From assembly GCA_002709045.1 (NCBI GenBank), contig PAPJ01000012.1, positions 62,001-126,000 on the forward strand: 64,000 nt of DNA, given 5' to 3'. This DNA is from Planctomycetaceae bacterium. GTDB lineage: Bacteria > Planctomycetota > Planctomycetia > Pirellulales > Pirellulaceae. Position numbers and translations under genes: made by a program. Position 1 is the stretch's first letter. Every line of letters begins with the position of its first letter. The notes beneath the pieces were generated by a model. It ran no database searches, was not told the origin of the DNA, and worked only from the letters and a program-made list of their open reading frames with translations. This document shows, piece after piece, positions 16,518 to 25,077 of the stretch.

Positions 16518-18329
16518 ATGAGTGAAGCAAATATAAAGTCTCTTCCACCTCGCAGTAGTGTCGCTGAATCTGATACCTGGGATCTCTCAAGCCTCTATTG
16601 CGACAATGACCAATGGGAAGCAGATTATTCATTCGCCGAAGAAAAGCTCGACCAATACGCTGACTTTCAGGGTCGACTGACAGAAAGTGCGGAAATACTG
16701 GCAGAATTACTTACCTTTGACGGTGAAATGGAACTTCTTCTTGAGCGGCTGGGCTATTACGCTTTCCTGCGGCTAACCGAAGATCAGGCTGATAGTAACA
16801 GTCAGGCACTTGAAGCACGCATGCAAAATCTAGCTGCGCGGGCCGCTCAGGCTGCCAGCTGGATCCGTCCTGAACTACTGGCAATCGACTCGGTGAAGAT
16901 CGAAGCCTTTATGCAAACCGAGTGCCTACAGCACTACCGCTTGCAACTTGAACGAATTCTACGTTACCGACCTCATACGCTCGGCGAAAAAGAGGAAGAG
17001 CTCTTAGCTATGCAGGCCGAAATGGCACAATCTGCTTCAAAGATTTTCCGTCAGCTACATGATGCGGATTTGAAATTCGGTGAAGTCGAAAATGAACATG
17101 GTGAGCTGGTTGAACTGGGAAACGCTACCTTTAGCCAATTCCTTATTTCACCAAACCGGGACGTTCGTAAGGCAGCCTTTCATCAGTATTACAACCAGTT
17201 CGAGGCCCATGAAAATACATTGGCAGCAACGCTCGGTGGATCTATCCAAAAGGATGTCTATTACGCTCGCGCGCGAGGTTATGATAATGCACTTTCGGGG
17301 GCACTGTTTCCAGATAATGTGCCTCAAAGTGTCTATGACAGCCTGATCGAGTCGGTGCGCAATAACTTCGAACCGCTCTACAAATATTATGAGCTGCGTC
17401 GCAAGTTGATGGGTATCGATGAAATCCATCATTACGATACGTACGTGCCAATCATTGGTGATTTGCAAGTGAACCGAAGCTGGGATGAGGCTACTGATTT
17501 GGTAATGGAATCACTACAGCCGCTGGGAAAGACATATTGCGAAGTTTTGGAAGCAGGTCTGCGGGGGCGTTGGTGCGATCGTTATCCGAATGCCGGAAAA
17601 CAAAGTGGTGCTTTCAGTGCGGGCAGCTATATCGGTGATCCCTACATCCTGATGAATTATAAACCTCAAGTGCTAAATGATGTCTTTACGCTTACGCATG
17701 AAGCAGGACACTCCATGCATTCTTACTACAGCTCAAAGCATCAGAGTTTCGAATATTACAACTACACAATCTTCGTTGCTGAAGTTGCCAGCACGTTCAA
17801 TGAACAGCTACTTAGTGACCATATGATGAAGCATGCTCAGGATGACCGGGAACGGGCCTATCTCATCAACCGTGACATTGACGCAATCCGCGGAACAATC
17901 ATTCGTCAGACGATGTTTGCTGAATTTGAAAAAATCACTCATGAGATGACTGAAAATGGTCAACCGTTAACTGTTCAGTCATTGCGTGAAGTTTATGGGC
18001 AGTTGCTACTGGATTACTTTGGGCCGGGTTTTACCGTCGATGATTGTCTATCGCTCGAGTGCTTCAGGATTCCTCACTTTTACCGAGCGTTTTACGTGTA
18101 CAAATATGCGACTGGCCTATCAGCTGCGATTGCTCTAAGCAGACGAGTCCTCGACGGGGGACAGCAGGAGTTGAATGATTACCTAAACTTCCTGCAGGGC
18201 GGCTGCAGCAAAGATCCACTCGACCTGCTGCGTGATGCCGGCGTGGATATGGAGCAACCCGACACAGTGGACACTGCATTGCAACAGTTTTCATCTCTGG
18301 TAAATCAACTCGAAGCTCTTTTAAGCTAA
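16518..18329 (+). CDS. pepF: Oligoendopeptidase F (M3 family)
   Basis: This cytosolic zinc metallopeptidase cuts oligopeptides. The 603 residues match the PepF length. The zinc motif is HEAGH at residues 394-398, in FTLTHEAGHSMHSYYSS, with a downstream glutamate in FVAEVASTFNEQ as the probable third ligand. The N-terminal WDLSSLYCDNDQWEADY is characteristic of the family. It follows fabH by 60 bp on the same strand and may share its transcript. Confidence 0.95.
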   Translation: MSEANIKSLPPRSSVAESDTWDLSSLYCDNDQWEADYSFAEEKLDQYADFQGRLTESAEILAELLTFDGEMELLLERLGYYAFLRLTEDQADSNSQALEARMQNLAARAAQAASWIRPELLAIDSVKIEAFMQTECLQHYRLQLERILRYRPHTLGEKEEELLAMQAEMAQSASKIFRQLHDADLKFGEVENEHGELVELGNATFSQFLISPNRDVRKAAFHQYYNQFEAHENTLAATLGGSIQKDVYYARARGYDNALSGALFPDNVPQSVYDSLIESVRNNFEPLYKYYELRRKLMGIDEIHHYDTYVPIIGDLQVNRSWDEATDLVMESLQPLGKTYCEVLEAGLRGRWCDRYPNAGKQSGAFSAGSYIGDPYILMNYKPQVLNDVFTLTHEAGHSMHSYYSSKHQSFEYYNYTIFVAEVASTFNEQLLSDHMMKHAQDDRERAYLINRDIDAIRGTIIRQTMFAEFEKITHEMTENGQPLTVQSLREVYGQLLLDYFGPGFTVDDCLSLECFRIPHFYRAFYVYKYATGLSAAIALSRRVLDGGQQELNDYLNFLQGGCSKDPLDLLRDAGVDMEQPDTVDTALQQFSSLVNQLEALLS

Positions 18330-18462
18330 TTGTTACATCTTACCACCGCCAATTACGGGACTTGTAAGTCATCGCTAAGAGCATCAAAATAAGAAGCATA
18401 ACCGCCGCGTTATGAACATTTGAAATCACCAAACTATTTTATACATACCTAAGGAGTACACC

Positions 18463-19458
18463 ATGGCACGTCCGGTAACACTATTCACCGGCCAATGGGC
18501 AGACCTCCCGGCAGAAACAATCTGTCAAAAAACCAAGGAATTTGGTTATGACGGAATTGAACTGGCCTGCTGGGGCGACCACTTCAATGTTGTTGAGGCA
18601 TTGGAAAACGAAAACTACTGTGCTGAAAAGCATGAGCAACTAGAGCGTAACGGCCTGCTCTGCAAAGCTATCAGTGCTCACCTGGCTGGTCAGGCTGTTC
18701 TCGACAATATCGACGAACGCCATCAGGCGATTCTGCCGGAACATGTTTGGGGCGACGGTGATCCTGCCGGGGTCAACGAACGGGCTATCGAGGAAATGAA
18801 GAACACTGCACGTGCTGCCCAGAAATTCGGCGTGGATATTGTCAATGGTTTCACCGGTTCAAGTATCTGGCACCTGTTGTATTCTTTCCCACCTGTTCCG
18901 GAATCCATGATTCAGGACGGCTTCGATCTGTTCGCGGAACGCTGGAATCCAATCTTCGATGTCTTCGGAGAGTGTGGAGTAAAGTTTGCGTTAGAAGTAC
19001 ACCCAACCGAAATCGCCTTCGATATTTATACCGCTGAACGTGCCTTAGAGGCTGTTGATCATCGCGAGGAATTTGGTTTTAACTTTGACCCAAGCCATTT
19101 GATCTGGCAGGGAGTTGATCCTGTAGAATTTATCCGCTACTTTCCTGACCGTATTTACCACGTCCACATCAAAGATGCGATTCGTACTCTTAATGGACGC
19201 ACAGGTATTAACTGTAGTCATCTAAACTTTGGTGATTCACGTCGTGGTTGGGACTTCCGTAGTCCGGGGCGTGGTGAAGTTAACTTTGAAGAAATCGTTC
19301 GGGCGCTCAACGACATTAACTACACCGGACCACTCTCAATTGAGTGGGAAGACTGTGGGATGCAGCGTGACCAGGGAGCAACCGAAGCCTGTGCTTTCAC
19401 TAAAGCTGTAGACATCTCACCTTCTGATGTCCAGTTTGATGATGCTTTTGACAACTAA
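18463..19458 (+). CDS. Sugar phosphate isomerase/epimerase-like TIM-barrel protein
   Basis: The 331-residue protein belongs to the xylose-isomerase-like TIM-barrel superfamily (AP endonuclease 2 fold). [19 protein letters not shown] lies near the N-terminus. Metal-ligand segments are [31 protein letters not shown] and [15 protein letters not shown] lies six bases before the ATG, a clear SD. In planctomycetes such proteins often accompany Gfo/Idh/MocA oxidoreductases in sugar or inositol catabolism, and one lies 3 kb upstream. The substrate is not identifiable. Its transcript ends at the hairpin at 19484-19517. Confidence 0.87.
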   Translation: MARPVTLFTGQWADLPAETICQKTKEFGYDGIELACWGDHFNVVEALENENYCAEKHEQLERNGLLCKAISAHLAGQAVLDNIDERHQAILPEHVWGDGDPAGVNERAIEEMKNTARAAQKFGVDIVNGFTGSSIWHLLYSFPPVPESMIQDGFDLFAERWNPIFDVFGECGVKFALEVHPTEIAFDIYTAERALEAVDHREEFGFNFDPSHLIWQGVDPVEFIRYFPDRIYHVHIKDAIRTLNGRTGINCSHLNFGDSRRGWDFRSPGRGEVNFEEIVRALNDINYTGPLSIEWEDCGMQRDQGATEACAFTKAVDISPSDVQFDDAFDN

Positions 19459-19483
19459 GCAATATCTTAGGAGAAGCCATTAC

Positions 19484-19522
19484 AAGAGGCAGGTACTGTA
19501 ATCAGCACCTGCCTCTTTTCAT
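19484..19522. terminator. Intrinsic terminator between convergent genes
   Basis: AAGAGGCAGGT and ACCTGCCTCTT pair perfectly over 11 bp around a 12-base loop that can itself pair CTG with CAG. On the plus strand it is followed by TTTTC and further T-rich sequence. It ends the isomerase-like gene and, less strongly, the convergent creatininase-family gene. Confidence 0.85.
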
Positions 19523-19541
19523 TCTTCTTTTAAACCTATTT

Positions 19542-20321
19542 TTAAAATGGGAATTTTGCATCCAAAGGTGAATTAGCTAATTCCACCAAAAAACCTCCCA
19601 GGCGTTCAACCAGAACATCCATCAGTTGCTCGCCCTTTTCAGCCGAAGCCTGATGAGGATAACCGGAACCACTGTTGGTTGTCAGCAAATCCCACTGACG
19701 GGTGAGTCCCACCCAGCCTTTGTTGACCGCCTCAAAACGAGTGGGTTGTGTGGAGCCGTCATCGGCAGACAACGACCCATCCTCATTCCTGGCAACAAGA
19801 TGATTTCGGTAAGCCAGAATCAACGATGTTTCCATCTCCCCTGCATGATCTTCCCGATGTTCGAAAATATCATGGTAGACATCCTCAAGCATGCGAAACC
19901 AATTGGTCAGGAACAAGTGTGCTTCGGTTCGACCTGAAAGCTCTCTTAGCAACGGTTTAAATTCATTGCCACCATGGCTGTTAAGAATAACAACTTTACG
20001 AATTCCACTACGGACCAGTGACTCGACTAAATCTTCGATCACTTTGAATAATGTCGTGGGATAGAGATTCATCGCCAGCGGAAAATGCCGCATATTAGTT
20101 TCTGTGCCGTATGGAACGGTGGGTAACAACACCACTTTGGCGCCCTGTTTATGAGCCGCTTCGCAAACCCGTGAGCCAATATCGTCTGCTTCATAATGAT
20201 CCGTTCCATAGGGAAGGTGCAGATTATGAGGTTCAGTCGCTCCCATTGGCAGTACAGCCACGTCGTAGGGATTCTCTTTGATGTAGCCGTAGTTCGTTTC
20301 AGATAAAATCCAGGGTCGCAT
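19542..20321 (-). CDS. Creatininase family protein
   Basis: The 259-residue metal-dependent amidohydrolase-like protein shows the family's metal motifs. These are MGATEPHNLHLPYGTDHYEAD near the N-terminus, VVILNSHGGNEF in the middle and DHAGEMETSL in the second half. Members hydrolyse cyclic amides such as creatinine or act on formamide intermediates; the substrate here is unknown. It overlaps no neighbour and lies 34 bp downstream of the metalloprotease/LRR gene on the same strand, so the two may be co-transcribed. Confidence 0.9.
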   Translation of the reverse strand: MRPWILSETNYGYIKENPYDVAVLPMGATEPHNLHLPYGTDHYEADDIGSRVCEAAHKQGAKVVLLPTVPYGTETNMRHFPLAMNLYPTTLFKVIEDLVESLVRSGIRKVVILNSHGGNEFKPLLRELSGRTEAHLFLTNWFRMLEDVYHDIFEHREDHAGEMETSLILAYRNHLVARNEDGSLSADDGSTQPTRFEAVNKGWVGLTRQWDLLTTNSGSGYPHQASAEKGEQLMDVLVERLGGFLVELANSPLDAKFPF

Positions 20322-20355
20322 AGTTTATTTGCCTTACTACTAAGTTACCGGACAA

Positions 20356-22161
20356 TTAAGGTTTCAGTTTTGTGAGACTGGATTTTACCTTGTCCACAAC
20401 TTCTACACTCATATTCGTGCCTGTTAAATCAAGAATCACCAAATTCACAATGGTCTCCAGATCCGCTGCTGCCTGATCGGTGACTGATGTTCCGGTCAGG
20501 TACAATACCGTCAGCGTCGATTTCCCGGCAAGCATTTGCACTGTTCTGTCTGTCACCTTTGTGTGAGCTAGATCAAGTGTTTCCAGATTCGCCAGCTCGG
20601 CAAATACTTGAACTGATTTATCAGAGATCCTGGTACCATCAAGCGTAATCTCCTTTAACGCCGGTAGCGACTGAAATAATACAACACTGCCATCGGTAAT
20701 AGCACACCCGGTCGCATCGAGCCATGTAAGATCCCGCTGGCCTTTAAGTTTGGCCAAACCGCTATCTGTTACATTTCCATGTGCAGCGCAGAACGCTTCC
20801 AGTTTCGTATTGGGACGCAATTGGTTTAGATCTTCGTCATCAATAACTAGAAACTCATGGTATTCTCGGTCTAATTGTTCATAAGGCGTCCTGCTTAACT
20901 GAGCAAACGTACCGGCTGTATCCGTTTTGGTATAAACCTTCCTTAATAAATCAAAAAAAAACTGACGGTAGCGACCGTCTTTTCCGTTTATCAAAAAGTG
21001 CGTTAAACCGCTACACTGAGCATAAAGTTGTACAATCCTCGGATGAGCCGCCAATTCGTCATTACTCAAAGTTGTCAACTGCTGCAGTGGTTCATGCATT
21101 TGATTGACCAACGCGTTATAGCGGGCGTACTGCAATCGTTTTGACTCAAATCCGCCAAGCGTAGCAAAGCGATCAAAATCCTGCAACGATTCCATATAGG
21201 TGGCCACACCTTCAATAGCCCATATATTTTGTTCTGCTGCAATGCTCCGTAATCCCGGACCGAGTTCACTAAATAACTGGTGAGTCACCTCATGTACCCA
21301 CGGATTCACACTGGTCTTTCCCAAATGTAAAAATGCTCGCTCGGAGGCTTCATGGTAAAAGCCGGTTGAGTTCGTATTGGGGATATTGCGTTGCTTAAAA
21401 AACTGCTGGTACTCTGCTTCTTTAGCAAAGAGCGTAACCCGATGAATCCGTTTGTTATATAGCCCGACATTATCACCGGCTAACCGCTTCTTTAGTCCAC
21501 TCATATCACACCAGAATTCAACAAATGCCTGTTGCCAGACAGAGTAAAGTCTTTCAAGCTGCCGCGCCAGCCGTACTCCTTCGGCTGCCGAGGCATTGGT
21601 AGAAATCTCAAAATGGGCTGTTTTGATGGTGTAGTATTCTCCTGCGACCCATCCGGTTAGTGGCATTGGTTTACGGGCCCGCGCAGGACTAGGACGCAAC
21701 TGAAAAACGGTAGAATCCGAATAGCCAAGCACTTGACGAGCTTTTCGATGCCTGTGATCTTCATGGAGTGCTTGATGTAACATGCAATAAGCTTTTGGCA
21801 GATCGGTAGTCAGTGTAACAGCCTGCTGATAAAGCCGTTCTGCTTCTGTACTACGTATCTCTGTAAATCGTTGATACCAGAACTTCTGAAGTTGAGTTGC
21901 ATTGCCTGCAGGCCGGTAATAGTCAACGTTCTGAAACGGATAGAATACTTGCTGATCAGAGCGCGCAGCAACAATCCAATCTCTAGTAATTACTGCCTGT
22001 TCTTTAAGGTTTAATTCATCACACTTCCGAGCCAACGCTTCTAATTGCTGAGCAAAGTTACTCTCACCATCCTGAGCGTATACATTACCAGCCGTAGCAC
22101 CGATCAAAAGAGCCACGAACAAAGCTGTCAGCCTGTGCGAGTGTCGCTGGAACCAATTCAT
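20356..22161 (-). CDS. Secreted gluzincin-like metalloprotease with C-terminal leucine-rich repeats
   Basis: A signal peptide (about residues 1-29, ending VYAQ) leads a 601-residue exported protein. The middle part holds HEVTH at 290-294 and a downstream WAIEGVATYMES, the arrangement seen in peptidase-MA/DUF1570-like zinc proteins. Residues about 450-601 form at least four leucine-rich repeat units of the planctomycete type (LPALKEITLDGTRISDKSV, LANLETLDLAHTKVTD). The combination suggests a surface peptidase with a protein-binding tail. The substrate is unknown. The family call is by motif and is moderately sure. Confidence 0.72.
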   Translation of the reverse strand: MNWFQRHSHRLTALFVALLIGATAGNVYAQDGESNFAQQLEALARKCDELNLKEQAVITRDWIVAARSDQQVFYPFQNVDYYRPAGNATQLQKFWYQRFTEIRSTEAERLYQQAVTLTTDLPKAYCMLHQALHEDHRHRKARQVLGYSDSTVFQLRPSPARARKPMPLTGWVAGEYYTIKTAHFEISTNASAAEGVRLARQLERLYSVWQQAFVEFWCDMSGLKKRLAGDNVGLYNKRIHRVTLFAKEAEYQQFFKQRNIPNTNSTGFYHEASERAFLHLGKTSVNPWVHEVTHQLFSELGPGLRSIAAEQNIWAIEGVATYMESLQDFDRFATLGGFESKRLQYARYNALVNQMHEPLQQLTTLSNDELAAHPRIVQLYAQCSGLTHFLINGKDGRYRQFFFDLLRKVYTKTDTAGTFAQLSRTPYEQLDREYHEFLVIDDEDLNQLRPNTKLEAFCAAHGNVTDSGLAKLKGQRDLTWLDATGCAITDGSVVLFQSLPALKEITLDGTRISDKSVQVFAELANLETLDLAHTKVTDRTVQMLAGKSTLTVLYLTGTSVTDQAAADLETIVNLVILDLTGTNMSVEVVDKVKSSLTKLKP

Positions 22162-22317
22162 ACTTACATTCTAGTCAACTACCGCCAAAACTTCTGCGTC
22201 TCGTATGGCATACAGATGTCAATCCATTTTCGTACTTGTTTTTAGACCCTGCCTAGCTGTAAAATTCTTCCACATAGTTTAATTCACTTGCCCGTCAGAA
22301 TCGAAAGACAAACTCCG

Positions 22318-23343
22318 GTGAAAAAGCATCTGCTGCTTACACTCCTGCTCGGTTTGTTTACTCAGTCCAGCACACTGACAACCACCGCTCAAGCGGCTCC
22401 TGTTGTAGATCTGGAGCTAGCTATGGATGGCGTTCCCGATTTTGCAGTTGTGCGGAAATGGATCGAAATACTGCAAAAAGCAGGTTTTAAAAATGTGCGT
22501 GCTCGCAGCATCAAGCCAACAGATAAACCCGAAATAAGAATGGTTGGCAAAGGGGACAATCAACTCTACATCGTAACGGGCATTCTGGCTGGTACAAAAA
22601 TTCATTTACCCAAAGGAACCATCAGTTATGGCGATCTAGATGCGGCGAAAGACTGGATTGCCAAACTTAGCGGTGATGGTGCCGCCAACCTGACTGCCGA
22701 AAAGGGCGCCTACGGTCTTACCAAAGAACAAATAGTGAAAGTCTACGATGAGCTCTCAAAACCTGTGCCGCTATCAACCGGAGATCGTCCTGTAAAAGAT
22801 GTGATTCGTGGTATCTCGCAAGTCTGGAAACTACGTGTCGGTGTCGATTCCAATGCCCGCCAGTCTCTTTTTAGTGAGCAGCCTTTTCCGGGCGAACTCA
22901 AAGGCCTGACCAGTGGTTCTGCCATGGCCATGGTTCTGAAATCGGTCGGGCTCGTCATGTACCCTGAAAAACCTGTCGGGGGGGATGTTCAGATAATGAT
23001 TTCTCAGCACCAGAAGAACAAAGAATTCTGGCCCACCGGCTGGGCATTAGAAACTAATGCAGGCAAAGCTGCACCGGATCTTTTCAACGAACTGGACGTT
23101 GAGATCAAAGAAACTGAACTCTCAAAAACACTCCATGCAATCGCACCTCGGCTAAAAACTCCCATGATCATTGACTATGGTGAGATTGAACGACGCGGGT
23201 TAAGCCTTGAAAAGCGCATTAATATTCCGGCGGGTAAGACCTTTTATAAAAAGATTATTGATCGCGCATTGTCGCAAGGTAGCTTACGTAGCGAATTCCG
23301 TACCGATGAAGCGGGAAAAGTATTTCTCTGGATTACGTATTAA
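22318..23343 (+). CDS. Secreted protein of unknown function
   Basis: The GTG at 22318 gives MKKHLLLTLLLGLF, a clean signal peptide ending near AQAAP; an in-frame TTG at 22288 would add ten polar residues before it. The mature part of about 315 residues has no motif I recognise. It is mixed alpha/beta, with a repeated theme of charged segments (DLELAMDGVPDFAVVRKW, LSTGDRPVKDVIRGISQVWKL) that recall the small STN-like modules of secretin or TonB proteins, but I am not sure of this. It is divergent from the metalloprotease/LRR gene, with about 156 bp between them. Confidence 0.6.
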   Translation: MKKHLLLTLLLGLFTQSSTLTTTAQAAPVVDLELAMDGVPDFAVVRKWIEILQKAGFKNVRARSIKPTDKPEIRMVGKGDNQLYIVTGILAGTKIHLPKGTISYGDLDAAKDWIAKLSGDGAANLTAEKGAYGLTKEQIVKVYDELSKPVPLSTGDRPVKDVIRGISQVWKLRVGVDSNARQSLFSEQPFPGELKGLTSGSAMAMVLKSVGLVMYPEKPVGGDVQIMISQHQKNKEFWPTGWALETNAGKAAPDLFNELDVEIKETELSKTLHAIAPRLKTPMIIDYGEIERRGLSLEKRINIPAGKTFYKKIIDRALSQGSLRSEFRTDEAGKVFLWITY

Positions 23344-23349
23344 GAGCGC

Positions 23350-23382
23350 AAAAAAAGCACGATAGTAAAAACTATCGTGCTT
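23350..23382 (-). terminator. Terminator of tRNA-His
   Basis: A perfect 12-bp stem (AAGCACGATAGT with ACTATCGTGCTT) around four bases runs on the minus strand into a long T-run. It lies just past the tRNA-His gene and only a few bases beyond the stop of the convergent secreted-protein gene. Confidence 0.88.
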
Positions 23383-23405
23383 GCTGGCTGCCTTTGCAGT
23401 GTGAG

Positions 23406-23480
23406 GGTGGCTAAGGGGATTCGAACCCCCGACCCCTGGAACCACAATCCAGTGCTCTAACCAACTGAGCTACAGCCACC
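23406..23480 (-). tRNA. tRNA-His (GTG anticodon)
   Basis: On the minus strand the acceptor arm GTGGCTG pairs with TAGCCAC, the D-arm reads TAGCTCAGTTGGTTAGAGC, and the anticodon stem CTGGA/TCCAG encloses TTGTGGT with anticodon GTG at 23443-23445. The T-arm GGGGGTTCGAATCCCC is canonical. A G at position -1 faces the discriminator C73, the identity pair of tRNA-His. CCA is not encoded. It has its own terminator downstream. Confidence 0.97.
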
Positions 23481-23632
23481 ACTGAGTGTTTCAATTTAAT
23501 TCCCTCGCTGCGAATCGACAAGTACGGAATTGATGAGTTAAATAATTAAACCGGCTGCAGCATTTCGGGCTTGAAAATCAGTGAAAAATTACAGAATTCA
23601 CCCACTCGGACAATTAAGACTTAGGCGGTTAC

Positions 23633-25030
23633 CTAACTAATGATGTCCTGATTTACATTGCCAAAAACGTCCGTCAGTCGGAAGTCACGACCACTGTAAC
23701 GGAATGTCAGCTCTTCGTGGTTGATACCCAGTAAATGCAGGATCGTAGCGTGTAAGTCATGGACATCCATCCGCCCTTCGACAGCGTCCACTCCCAGTTC
23801 ATCTGTAGCACCGTGAACGTAACCACCCTTGACTCCACCCCCGCAGAGCCAGGTCGTAAATCCGGTGTTATGATGATTTCGTCCGGTCTTGCCCTGGGCT
23901 GTTGGAGTACGTCCGAATTCTCCGCCCCAGATGATCAACGTATCATCAAGAAGCCCGCGTTGCTTAAGATCGTGAATCAAAGCTGCGATCGGCTGGTCGC
24001 TCTTTGCTGCATCACGCTTGTGATCCATGATATTCCCATGAGCATCCCATGGCTGGCCGGCGCCATAATAAATCTGAACCATACGAACACCCCGTTCGAC
24101 TAACCGGCGGGCGACCAAACAACCATTAGCAAACTGCCCTTCTCCATACGCCTCTATTGTCTCTTTGGATTCACGCGTGATATCGAAGGCTTGCTGAGCT
24201 TCAAACTGCATTCCATAAGCCACTTCCAAAGACTGGATTCTTGCTTCCAGATTAAGATCTGCCGTCCTCTTCTCTAAATGTCGCTTGTTACTTTGCTGCA
24301 ACAGGTCGAGCAGACGACGCTGTGCGTCCGGTGTCAGATTCTTATTATTGATATGCCCGATCACGTTCTTGGGATCAACTTTTGAATTGTTGATATGTGT
24401 CCCCTGATAAATTCCCGGCAGGAAACTATTACCCCACAATGCCGGACCTACAACAGGCTTGCCGGGGCACAAAACCACAAACCCTGGCAAGTTTTGATTT
24501 TCTGTACCCAGACCATAGGTAACCCAGGATCCCAGGCAGGGGCGAATCGGTTGCTGATTACCACTGTTCATCATCAGCAGTCCCGGCTCATGATTTGGTG
24601 TCGTGGTATGCATTCCGCGAAGAACACAGAGCTCGTCAGCAACCTGACCCAGATGAGGATATAACTCGCTCATATCAATGCCGGCTTGCCCATATTTACT
24701 GAAGCTAAATGGTGACGGCATATACTTGCCACCACGTCCCATTTTACCCTCCTGAGTTTTCAGTTCAGGCTTGGGGTCAAATGTGTCTACGTGTGACGGA
24801 CCACCATTCATGAACAGGAAAATAACATGCTTGGCACGTGGAGCGTGGTGTGTCTGCTTAGGGATCAGAGGACTTGTTGACTTGACTGCTGCATCCAGCA
24901 TCTGTTCTTCAGCCAGCAATGCTGATAACCCCAGCATTCCAAACCCCACACCGCTTGACTTCAGCAGTTGTCGTCTTGAAACAAGGCTATTTCTGAGCAG
25001 AGGATTATCGACAATTTGGCGATCGTACAT
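23633..25030 (-). CDS. DUF1501 family secreted protein
   Basis: The 465-residue protein has a twin-arginine-type signal (SRRQLLKSSGVGFGMLGLSALL) near residue 20, so it is probably exported folded by Tat. The body shows the DUF1501 signatures KHVIFLFMNGGPSHVDTFDPKPEL, GVRMVQIYYG, DDTLIIWGGEFGRTP and GRNHHNTGFTTWLCGGGVKGG. The fold belongs to the alkaline-phosphatase/sulfatase superfamily. The ATG at 25030 is preferred over a TTG at 25051. It is 47 bp downstream of the PSD1 gene; the two are a standard planctomycete pair whose biochemical role is not known. Confidence 0.93.
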   Translation of the reverse strand: MYDRQIVDNPLLRNSLVSRRQLLKSSGVGFGMLGLSALLAEEQMLDAAVKSTSPLIPKQTHHAPRAKHVIFLFMNGGPSHVDTFDPKPELKTQEGKMGRGGKYMPSPFSFSKYGQAGIDMSELYPHLGQVADELCVLRGMHTTTPNHEPGLLMMNSGNQQPIRPCLGSWVTYGLGTENQNLPGFVVLCPGKPVVGPALWGNSFLPGIYQGTHINNSKVDPKNVIGHINNKNLTPDAQRRLLDLLQQSNKRHLEKRTADLNLEARIQSLEVAYGMQFEAQQAFDITRESKETIEAYGEGQFANGCLVARRLVERGVRMVQIYYGAGQPWDAHGNIMDHKRDAAKSDQPIAALIHDLKQRGLLDDTLIIWGGEFGRTPTAQGKTGRNHHNTGFTTWLCGGGVKGGYVHGATDELGVDAVEGRMDVHDLHATILHLLGINHEELTFRYSGRDFRLTDVFGNVNQDIIS

Positions 25031-25077
25031 AGTTCTTCTTTTATAAAACAAATTGTGAGCACATCACGAGACATTGA

